Source: Haloterrigena alkaliphila (lineage in GTDB: Archaea; Halobacteriota; Halobacteria; Halobacteriales; Natrialbaceae). Taken from it: 64,000 bases of DNA. This document shows positions 7,806 through 14,566 of this stretch, one piece after another. The notes below the pieces were generated by a model, which saw only the letters and a program-made list of their open reading frames with translations, ran no database searches and had not been told where the DNA came from. The translations under genes were made by a program, and so were the position numbers. The stretch lies in NCBI RefSeq assembly GCF_017352155.2, contig NZ_CP084319.1, positions 221,491-285,490 on the forward strand, given 5' to 3'. The first letter of the stretch is position 1. Every line of letters starts with the position of its first letter.

Positions 7806-9079
7806 CCGACGCACAGGCTCTCGTCAAGACGCTGGACTTCCAACTCGACATCCAGAGTGACAACGAGAGCCTACTGTACGACGCCACGCTCGAAGCCCGC
7901 TCGGTGTACAACGAAACCATTCGACTCGCCAAGCAAGGCGTGGACTGGGACGCGATTCCCGACCGCGTGGCCGACGACGCCAACCTCGTGAAGAACACGA
8001 CTCAGCGCGTCGTCGCCAAGGCTCTCGGCGCGATGGAGAACTACTACGAGTACGACGACTTTGGTCAGCCGAGTCACACCAAGGACGGTGCGTACCCGCT
8101 CCGAGCCAACTACGAGGAGGGCTACAACCTGTCGCTCACCGACGACGGTAACGTGGCGTTCCGTATCAGCGCGAAACCCTACAAGCACGCCAAGGGCGTC
8201 CTCGACGGGAGTGACGCCCACCTCGACATTCTCAAGACTGCGCTCACGAGCGACGAGTGGAAGATTGGGACGGCGGAAGCCCTGTTCCACGACGAGAACG
8301 CCGAGTTGCACGTCAACGTCACCAACACCGAGCAATCTGTTCGAGACAAGCAGCACTCACGGACGGTTGTCGGCGTGGACGTGAACGAGGACAACGTGGC
8401 CCTCACCGCACTCTCTGAGGATGACGTTGAGGACTCGTTGGTCATCGACTTCCCCGAAATCAAGTTCGAGCGCCACCGCTATTTCACGATGCGGAAGCGC
8501 GTCCAGAACGCGGGAAAAGACAGCATACACGACACGCTCGAAGGGCGTGAGGAACGGTTTGTCCGTGACCGACTCCACAACGTGTCTCGGCACATCGTAG
8601 AGTGGAGCCAGCAGTTCGAGAGGCCGTGCATCGTCTTTGAAGACCTCAAAGAGATGCGCGACAGTATCGACTACGGCACGCGGATGAACCGACGCTTGCA
8701 CCACCTCCCCTTCCGCGCCCTACAGTTCTATACGTCGTACAAGGCGGCGTTCGAGGGGATTCCGACTGGATGGATTGACCCGTACAAGACGAGTCAACGG
8801 TGTCCGATGTACGGGCATGCCGAGCGAGCGAACCGCAACAAGAAGCGGTTCAAGTGTCGGTCGTGTTCCCACCAAGACCACAGCGACCGTGGTGCAAGCG
8901 TCAATATCGCCGTGAAAGGCATCAAGAAGCATCAGGTCTGGAATGTGCCTGCTCTCAACAGACTTCCCGTTGTTCGGAAGGTGCGACGGCAGGCATCGGG
9001 GGCCGTGGACGCCCCGACCGTGACCCACGACACCGTTCGAGGTTATCAGACCGATGGTATCGTGGGAGTGTCCGACTAA
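7802..9079 (+). CDS. tnpB: TnpB, RNA-guided endonuclease-type IS605 OrfB
   Basis: This 425-residue protein has the TnpB layout. RuvC-I is VVGVDVNEDNVAL (about 190-202), RuvC-II is IVFEDLKEMR with its glutamate, and the C-terminal zinc finger and RuvC-III aspartate lie in HSDRGASVNIA. The zinc finger reads CPMYGH...CRSC where the family has CPxCGH: a TGC cysteine codon appears as TAC, so one zinc ligand is lost. TnpB proteins are guide-RNA nucleases whose guide RNA comes from the right end of the element; here that would be about 8950-9119, with guide sequence from 9120 onward. Whether this copy is active is doubtful given the missing cysteine. Confidence 0.88.
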   Translation: MTDAQALVKTLDFQLDIQSDNESLLYDATLEARSVYNETIRLAKQGVDWDAIPDRVADDANLVKNTTQRVVAKALGAMENYYEYDDFGQPSHTKDGAYPLRANYEEGYNLSLTDDGNVAFRISAKPYKHAKGVLDGSDAHLDILKTALTSDEWKIGTAEALFHDENAELHVNVTNTEQSVRDKQHSRTVVGVDVNEDNVALTALSEDDVEDSLVIDFPEIKFERHRYFTMRKRVQNAGKDSIHDTLEGREERFVRDRLHNVSRHIVEWSQQFERPCIVFEDLKEMRDSIDYGTRMNRRLHHLPFRALQFYTSYKAAFEGIPTGWIDPYKTSQRCPMYGHAERANRNKKRFKCRSCSHQDHSDRGASVNIAVKGIKKHQVWNVPALNRLPVVRKVRRQASGAVDAPTVTHDTVRGYQTDGIVGVSD

Positions 9080-9119
9080 ACCACGGGAAGCCTCGGGGCT
9101 TGACCCCGAGGCGGTTCAC

Positions 9120-9539
9120 ATCGAGGTCGTAGATCAGTTGGCAGTTGTCGACCGCTGGGTCCCTGTCAGCCTTCGTGAGTAGCGTGGCCGCAGCAGCACC
9201 CTTCGCGACGGCGGTATAGAACGTCGACGCCTCGACGAGCAGATGGACGATATGGAGTAGTATCCACTCAGTATCTGGTGTGGGACTCTCGTCGCTGGTT
9301 CCATCAAGATGGTTCGTGAGGCAGAACCGGCACTTCGTCTGAGAGGTCGGAATCGATGCCCCACAGGATCGACACTTGTTTTCAGACTCGGTCTGCTGGT
9401 CAGGATATCCTGTACTGGTTGATGCAACACGCTGCCGGCGGGCCTCCCAATCCCCACATCCGCTCAGCTTATCGTCTGGCATGTGGGTCGCCTCGCCGGT
9501 CGGCCGCAGCTCCTCAAAGTCAGAATCTCGGTTGTACAT
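9120..9539 (-). pseudogene. 5' part of an IS-interrupted zinc-ribbon gene
   Basis: The first 140 codons start MYNRDSDFEELRP (ATG at 9539). They include a treble-clef-like zinc ribbon, CRSCGASIPTSQTKCRFC, then LVEASTFYTAVAKGA, which matches LVEASTENEALSTGKA of the gene at 19749-20240. The host frame runs to IYDLDV at 9120 and resumes at 7139. Without the insertion the protein would be an N-terminal zinc ribbon plus the shared domain. As it stands, the frame reads into the IS right end and makes a chimeric tail. Confidence 0.8.
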
Positions 9540-9726
9540 CGATTGGCTCGTAGGTTCTGCCGGGATGGTATTTCAACGTCAGGGTGACCGTGCTCGCGAC
9601 TTCTTCTTGAATTACGCGAAGACACCTCGTAACGCTCTCCAATACATCACTAGGTGTATGATGCGCTACGACCATTGATGTCGCCGCCCTCACTGACGCG
9701 GTGCCCCTCAATATCGGCGAGTCCAA
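9520..9726 (-). CDS. Small hypothetical protein upstream of the interrupted gene
   Basis: A 68-residue product ending VTLTLKYHPGRTYEPIDVQPRF-like sequence. Its stop overlaps the start of the interrupted zinc-ribbon gene by 20 bp, as in many haloarchaeal operons. I do not recognise a family. The composition (basic, no acidic bias) is unusual for a haloarchaeal protein, so it could also be a remnant. Confidence 0.35.
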   Translation of the reverse strand: MDSPILRGTASVRAATSMVVAHHTPSDVLESVTRCLRVIQEEVASTVTLTLKYHPGRTYEPIDVQPRF

Positions 9727-9784
9727 GTATCGCTCGTCGCGGACCAGTCATGACGCGCTCCGAACGTCGTCGACGCCGCGTGAG

Positions 9785-10606
9785 CTACTCGCAGGACTGT
9801 TCGCCTACCTTTTCTCGGAGCTCGGCCGCTGCCCGCTCGAAGTGCTCCGCGAGGAATGGCGTTCCCGACGTCGCTCGCTCATCGAGGAATGCGACGGCGT
9901 CTGTGACCGTGTCGGCGTCGCGTTCCGTGGCCACGACACAGTCGACGTACCCGTCGAGTGCCCGTCTGAACGCACTCGAGAAGTGGTCGTATGCGCCGTC
10001 GACGCGCTCCATGTTGTCGTCAAGCGACTCGATAAGTCCCCGGTAGACGATCATCGCTGATCTGTACTGCCCCTGCTTGCGGTACTCGTTCGCGAGATCG
10101 AACCACTGCGTGAAGTCGATCGGCTCGAAAACGATGTCGTACTCAGGGTTCGTCTCCTCAAACCGCCGATCGATCGAGGTGCGAAGTTCGTTGACCGACC
10201 GCCTCGTTGACCCACCGGCATGGGCGTGAAACCGATCGCGGAGGTCCGCATCGGTCACGAGTTCTTCACGCAGGAACGCGCGGAGCTCGTCGGCGTCGGC
10301 ACCGTTGAGTGCAGCGTCGAGTCGATCGCCTTCGTCTGGGGGGCGGTCGTCAACACACCGAAGCAACACGGCGACGACGTGCTTGCACGTTCCCGGCCCG
10401 TCGTACGGACAGTCGCACCACGGGGCAAACCCGTCGGCGGCGAGGTCAACACGGACATCATACTGACGGCTGCCGCTCACGACGGCGGTTACGGTGGCGT
10501 CGACGCGGTGAATTTCATGGACACGGCCCTCAGCAAGGTATCGTTCGCCGCGCTCGAAGACCGCGTCCGTGCAGACATCCCGAACCATGTTTTCGGTTAC
10601 GTCCAT
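9785..10606 (-). CDS. SWIM zinc-finger protein
   Basis: A 273-residue protein with a SWIM zinc finger near the N-terminus: CDCPYDGPGTCKHVVA (C64, C66, C74, H76), the CxC...CxH pattern. The remainder is alpha-helical and acidic, with TPR-like repeats around residues 180-250 (EYRKQGQYRSAMIVYRGLIE). SWIM proteins bind DNA or proteins and occur with recombinases and plasmid genes. No nuclease or helicase domain is present, so its target is unknown. The upstream 200 bp (10607-10806) hold no clear gene, only a GTTTTTC-type leader sequence near 10630. Confidence 0.8.
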   Translation of the reverse strand: MDVTENMVRDVCTDAVFERGERYLAEGRVHEIHRVDATVTAVVSGSRQYDVRVDLAADGFAPWCDCPYDGPGTCKHVVAVLLRCVDDRPPDEGDRLDAALNGADADELRAFLREELVTDADLRDRFHAHAGGSTRRSVNELRTSIDRRFEETNPEYDIVFEPIDFTQWFDLANEYRKQGQYRSAMIVYRGLIESLDDNMERVDGAYDHFSSAFRRALDGYVDCVVATERDADTVTDAVAFLDERATSGTPFLAEHFERAAAELREKVGEQSCE

Positions 10607-10806
10607 GTGCGTGGACGGTGTTCCAGCGCGAGCGGGAAAAACCGATACGTCGATCTCGCTTTCGCTCCAGATCGGAACGTTCTCACTCTGAGAGAAGTCG
10701 CGATACTGTTGCAGTGCCGCATCAACACCACTACGGGCGCGACGGGATACCGCTACGGCCGTGTCTCAATGGTGAGATCCCTTCTAGACTTTCGCGGTAG
10801 TCATCC

Positions 10807-11259
10807 TTACGGTGGATTTGACGCACTATTCAGCCGATCCAGGTCATCGTGCTCGTACGCTGCTCGCCACATCGTATGGACTGCACGAGTGACGAGTGAC
10901 ACCTCGGTCACGTCGATACAGGACGGTTCGGCTGCCGTCGTGGTGGCCTCGGGAGGAGGATGGAAATGGATTTCGGGTGAGTGTGTATTCGGGTGCCGAT
11001 CGAATCGCCAGTTAATGTCTTCGCTATCGACGTAATGAAACGAATACATCCCCAGTTCGCTCCACTGGATATCGAGTCGCGCAGCGTCGGCGTCTCCAAG
11101 GCCGTCGCTGAGACTGATCTGCAGTTCCGTGGGTGCGACGACGTCATCGTACGAGGTTGCGTCGACTAACGGCTCAAGCTCGAGCCAGAGGTCACGAATC
11201 TGCTGAAGCGCCGGGAGATAGATCGGTCCGAACTCGCCGGCTCGGTCGTCCTCGCTCAT
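10807..11259 (-). CDS. TumE-like toxin-antitoxin family protein
   Basis: A 150-residue acidic protein. The ATG at 11259 (MSEDDRAGEFG) overlaps the upstream regulator's stop (ATGA), which makes it the better start than the longer open frame. The segments FHYVDSEDINWRFDRHPN and IHFHPPPEA are typical of TumE-like proteins (DUF6516 group), which are paired with a winged-helix partner. The TumE role as a toxin is known for the family in bacteria and archaea by neighbourhood and some experiments; here it is inferred. A second, divergent pair lies at 17619-18624. Confidence 0.7.
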   Translation of the reverse strand: MSEDDRAGEFGPIYLPALQQIRDLWLELEPLVDATSYDDVVAPTELQISLSDGLGDADAARLDIQWSELGMYSFHYVDSEDINWRFDRHPNTHSPEIHFHPPPEATTTAAEPSCIDVTEVSLVTRAVHTMWRAAYEHDDLDRLNSASNPP

Positions 11260-11795
11260 ACAGCAAGCTGGTGGCTGGCCTCGTCGTAGGCAAGTGCTGC
11301 TTGGGCGACGGCGAGATTCTGCCGCGTCGTTCGCCACGCGGTGAGGTCGTCCCAGCCCTCCGTCTCGTCGGCGTCGAGTTGCTGGCTGAGCTCTTCGGGT
11401 GACACCACGTCGTAGCGGTCCTCATAGCGTCGGATCTCGGCCTTCATTTCCTTGATGCTGTCGAGCAACTCCGGCCGATTGACTTCCTCACGAAGCTCGC
11501 GGATCCGCGACATCAACACCCGGTCGCTGTTTCGCTTGTACAGCGTTGTTTGGCCGTCCTGCTCCGTCTCGGCGAAGCCCGTGTTCACGAGCGCCTTGCA
11601 GTGTCGACGTGCCGTCGGTTCGCTCACGAGGGCGCGGTCAGCGATCTCGGCTGCCGACTGCCCACCGTGGGTTTGCTCAACGATTTCGTACACCCGCTCG
11701 AATGGCGTGGTATCCTCTTTCCAGTCCGCTTTGACCTGTTCGTTGATGTCATCCCACGTCTCGGTCATACTGGGTGCTACGCACTCTATGAACAA
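11256..11795 (-). CDS. Winged-helix regulator/antitoxin of the TumE-like pair
   Basis: This 179-residue protein has an N-terminal winged-helix DNA-binding domain (about 30-85, SAAEIADRALVSEPTARRHC) followed by a helical C-terminal domain. This arrangement is seen in haloarchaeal DUF7342-type partners of TumE-like genes. It overlaps the toxin-like gene by four bases, suggesting fixed stoichiometry. It probably binds its own promoter. An AT-rich TATA region lies immediately upstream at about 11790-11815. Confidence 0.72.
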   Translation of the reverse strand: MFIECVAPSMTETWDDINEQVKADWKEDTTPFERVYEIVEQTHGGQSAAEIADRALVSEPTARRHCKALVNTGFAETEQDGQTTLYKRNSDRVLMSRIRELREEVNRPELLDSIKEMKAEIRRYEDRYDVVSPEELSQQLDADETEGWDDLTAWRTTRQNLAVAQAALAYDEASHQLAV

Positions 11796-11930
11796 ATAAT
11801 TTCCTAAGAAAATTATTCCTTTCGACGGTGCTTGTATAGGAGCATCGTCAGGCTACCTGATTCAAGGAGAGAGTCCTGCTGTTCACGGCGGGCGTGAATT
11901 TGACAACTGTCGAACTGCCGCCGACACTGC

Positions 11931-12062
11931 TCAGTCTAGAGTATCCAAGTCTTTCGCCGCGTGGAGCAACATTCCTTCCCACGTTAGGCCGTGTTCCTTC
12001 TTAATTCGGTCTAACCGCTCATGCACGTCGTCGTCAACCACCACGTGGATGTTTTTCACCAT
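11931..12062 (-). CDS. Small IS-encoded protein, ribbon-helix-helix-like
   Basis: A 43-residue protein beginning [17 protein letters not shown] and continuing [14 protein letters not shown]. The short beta strand plus two helices fits a minimal ribbon-helix-helix (CopG/Arc-like) DNA-binding protein. It is divergent from tnpB, with starts about 54 bp apart across an AT-rich promoter region. Similar small genes accompany haloarchaeal IS1341-type tnpB and may repress it. It is shorter than typical gene-calling cut-offs. Confidence 0.65.
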   Translation of the reverse strand: MVKNIHVVVDDDVHERLDRIKKEHGLTWEGMLLHAAKDLDTLD

Positions 12063-12115
12063 ACAAACATACAAAAACTAAACATACATTAGCCTTCGGG
12101 TACAAGGAGAAGTTA

Positions 12116-13390
12116 ATGAAGCGGACCAACACGTTCGATGTGATTCCTCAGTCCGAGAAGGACGAGGAGTTGCTTCAACGCCTGTTGGACGCTTCTGCCG
12201 CTCTCTGGAACGAAATCAACTACGAGCGCCGCGAACACTACGCCGACCCAAACGCCGACGTATGGGACATAAGCGAGTATCGCGGGCGGTACGGAGACAC
12301 GCTCGGAGCTTCGACCGTTCAGCAAATCGAACGGAAGAACCGCGAAGCGTGGCGGTCGTTCTTCGCGCTCAAGAAGAAGGGCGAAGCCAACGGGAAGCCC
12401 GGATACTGGGGCAACGAACGCGAAGGACGCGAACTCCGAACGTACATCCGCAACACGTCGTACTCCGTCGAGTGGGGCGAATACTCCCGACTCGAAATTC
12501 TCGTCGGCCAAGACCTGAAAGACGAGTACGGTCTGGGACACCGCGAACGTCTCCGGCTCGAAGTCCGGGGCAACCCCAACTGGGAAGAGTACGACAAGCA
12601 GGGCCGGTTGGAGTTGTTCTGGGACGAGAACGCACAAACATTCAGGGCCTTTCAGCCAGTCACAATCGGCACTTCTCGGCTGGCACAACCACTGGCGGGC
12701 GAAACCGCCGCTCTGGACATTGGTGCGAACAATCTCGTCGCCTGTACGACCACGACCGGCACGCAACTGCTGTACGAAGGGCACGACTTGTTCGAGCGGT
12801 TTCGCGAGACGACGCGAGAAATCGCGCGGTTGCAGTCGCTCTTGGACGACGGCCGGTACAGCAGCCACCGGATACGGTCGCTATACCGACGGCGGACACG
12901 ACGACGCGACCATGCCCAAGACGCGCTCGTACGCCACCTCATCGAACGGTTGCACAGTGAAGGTGTCTCCACGGTGTATGTCGGCGCGTTAACGGACGTA
13001 CTCGATACGCATTGGTCGGTCGAAGCGAACGCCAAGACGCACAACTTCTGGGCGTTCCGGCAGTTCATCGACCGACTCGCGTGTACTGCCGAGGAGTATG
13101 GTATGACGGTCGAAACTCGGTCGGAAGCGTGGACAAGCCAAGAGTGCCCACAGTGCGGTTCAACCGAGCGGACGACGCGCCACCGCGACACGCTGACGTG
13201 TCCGTGCGGCTTTGAGGGGCACGCGGACCTTACGGCAAGCGAGACGTTCCTGAGACGGCAGACGACGGTAACACGGCCGATGGCACGGCCTGTGCGCCTC
13301 AAGTGGAACGACCACGAATGGTCAGAGTCACCACACTCTTGTTCCAACGAGGAGCGCACGAACCCGAAAGTTGCCTCCGTGGGCCGGTAA
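12116..13390 (+). CDS. tnpB: TnpB, IS1341-type
   Basis: A 424-residue TnpB. RuvC-I is [12 protein letters not shown] (about 200-211), and the RuvC-III aspartate lies in [11 protein letters not shown]. The zinc finger is complete: CPQCGS...CPCGF. The region around [18 protein letters not shown] corresponds to RuvC-II, but the expected glutamate is not obvious (ALTD, where many relatives have DLTD or similar), so catalytic competence is uncertain. Codon use and the basic C-terminus match other haloarchaeal TnpBs. A guide RNA would come from the right end, about 13250-13440. Confidence 0.85.
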   Translation: MKRTNTFDVIPQSEKDEELLQRLLDASAALWNEINYERREHYADPNADVWDISEYRGRYGDTLGASTVQQIERKNREAWRSFFALKKKGEANGKPGYWGNEREGRELRTYIRNTSYSVEWGEYSRLEILVGQDLKDEYGLGHRERLRLEVRGNPNWEEYDKQGRLELFWDENAQTFRAFQPVTIGTSRLAQPLAGETAALDIGANNLVACTTTTGTQLLYEGHDLFERFRETTREIARLQSLLDDGRYSSHRIRSLYRRRTRRRDHAQDALVRHLIERLHSEGVSTVYVGALTDVLDTHWSVEANAKTHNFWAFRQFIDRLACTAEEYGMTVETRSEAWTSQECPQCGSTERTTRHRDTLTCPCGFEGHADLTASETFLRRQTTVTRPMARPVRLKWNDHEWSESPHSCSNEERTNPKVASVGR

Positions 13391-13422
13391 GCGATACCCC
13401 CAGCGTGAGGAAACCCCGGCGT

Positions 13423-14361
13423 TCACGCCGGAGAGGATGTCATCTGCTCTTCTAACGTGTCTTGATGCGACCGGATGGTCGTTGCAGTGACGCTCGCCGC
13501 CGCAACGACTTCCGCCTGCGTCAGCCATCGTCCCTCTTCACGACCCACCTTATACAGACAGGCGGCTGCGAATCCTGATGGTTTGACACCCGACGCCACT
13601 CCTGTCGATTCAGACTGTTCAGCCAACCTTCGGGCTCGCTGTCGGATGTACGCTGGAACATCGAGTTCTGACGCAAGTCGGGGGATGAATTCGCTAGGGC
13701 GAACAGGCTGGGTCGGCAGCCCGAGTTCTGTATTCAGTGTCTTGTACGCATTCGTGACTCTCGATTGTTCAACGCGTGCTGCGTCGACGACGTCGTCGAG
13801 TAACCGCGAGTGGCCGTTACAGCGACAGACTCCATAGACGCTTGCTGCAGCTATCGCCTCGATTGATCGGCCTCGAAGCAGGTCTTCGCTTTGAGCGCTC
13901 CGGAACAGTTGACACGCCTGATCCCGAACCGAACCTGAGAGCTCGAGGACGCTCGCGATTCTTCGAACTTCACCCAAGCCGTGTGCGAGGTTTCGCTCGG
14001 CTTTCGACTGGAAGCGACCACGAGTCTGTTCACGCCGCATCCGGGATAGCTGCTGGCGCTTTCTCCCGGAGAGTTTGTTCCCGTTCGCATCTTTCCAGCG
14101 ACCGATCTCGGTTGAAAGTCCTCGGTCATGACGTGCCGCTGTAAGTGGAGCACCCGTCCGCTTTCGCTGGTCCTGATCGTGAGTTCTCCATTCAGGACCC
14201 TGGTCGATTCGTTGTTCGTCAATAACGAGTCCACAGTCCTCACAGATGGTTTCGACCGAGTTGGTAGTGACCTGGCCATCGCACTCCGGACATAGGTTCG
14301 TGCTGGAGTTTGTCTGGACGTCCTCGTCGAAGCCCGTTTCGTAGATGTCTCTGGTTGCCAT
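13423..14361 (-). CDS. tfb: Transcription initiation factor TFB, 3' end altered by an IS
   Basis: A 312-residue TFB from the ATG at 14361; 14370 is also possible. It has an N-terminal zinc ribbon (CPECDGQ...CEDCGLV), then two cyclin-like repeats (about 110-200 and 210-300) with the QTRGRF and RSIEAIAAASVYGVCR signatures. It recruits RNA polymerase with TBP. Haloarchaea carry several TFBs that partition the regulon, and plasmid copies are common. The last five codons (TSSPA) come from the adjacent IS end, so the original C-terminus has been replaced, but the core is complete. A hairpin leader precedes the gene (14402-14428). Confidence 0.88.
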   Translation of the reverse strand: MATRDIYETGFDEDVQTNSSTNLCPECDGQVTTNSVETICEDCGLVIDEQRIDQGPEWRTHDQDQRKRTGAPLTAARHDRGLSTEIGRWKDANGNKLSGRKRQQLSRMRREQTRGRFQSKAERNLAHGLGEVRRIASVLELSGSVRDQACQLFRSAQSEDLLRGRSIEAIAAASVYGVCRCNGHSRLLDDVVDAARVEQSRVTNAYKTLNTELGLPTQPVRPSEFIPRLASELDVPAYIRQRARRLAEQSESTGVASGVKPSGFAAACLYKVGREEGRWLTQAEVVAAASVTATTIRSHQDTLEEQMTSSPA

Positions 14362-14401
14362 TGTTCTCATCGTGTTTCGGGGAACCCACCAGTACGGTGA
14401 G

Positions 14402-14428
14402 CCCCTCACCCATTGAGGGGACGAAAAA
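14402..14428 (-). promoter_or_regulatory. Hairpin leader with AATGGGTGA loop, copy 1
   Basis: In gene sense it reads GTTTTTCGTCCCCTC then AATGGGT then GAGGGG, a perfect six-base-pair stem. It lies 41 bp upstream of the TFB start. Three more leaders of the same design occur at 19149, 20297 and 20790, each before a minus-strand gene. Confidence 0.5.
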
Positions 14429-14566
14429 CTCTGTGCAGGACTGCCGAATCTACTGAGGGATTTGGCGGGATTGAATTACGGTGTCGTAGTCCTCGAAAAC
14501 GTAATGAAGGGCACTATGAGCGCCGAGGCCGTTTCTCCTATGCATGCCCATACGGGAATCAACTTT

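Larger units (their letters stand above)
7140..9119 (+). mobile_element. IS200/IS605-family element (tnpA-DUF2080-tnpB), 1980 bp
   Basis: The left end begins AGGCTGAGCAGGCC directly after the target pentamer TCTAC. The right end finishes CGGTTCAC. Both ends hold the same hairpin, GCCTCGGGG-CTTGA-CCCCGAGG (left about 7158-7180, right about 9090-9111). No target duplication is present, as expected for single-strand HUH transposition. The boundaries are fixed by rejoining the interrupted host gene in frame. The element encodes a frameshifted TnpA (minus strand), a small DUF2080 protein and TnpB. Three 48-bp solo copies that retain only the outer ends and one hairpin lie at 19607, 46943 and 49157. 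Confidence 0.92.
11866..13440 (+). mobile_element. IS1341-type element (tnpB without tnpA)
   Basis: This element carries an orphan tnpB plus a small divergent gene. Imperfect hairpins mark both ends: TTCACG-GCGGG-CGTGAA at about 11882-11898, and CCGGCGTTCACGCCGG at about 13415-13430. Exact boundaries are uncertain because the uninterrupted host sequence is not available. The right end sits inside the 3' end of the TFB gene, which reads its last codons from the element. It lacks tnpA, so it would need a transposase supplied in trans. Confidence 0.65.
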
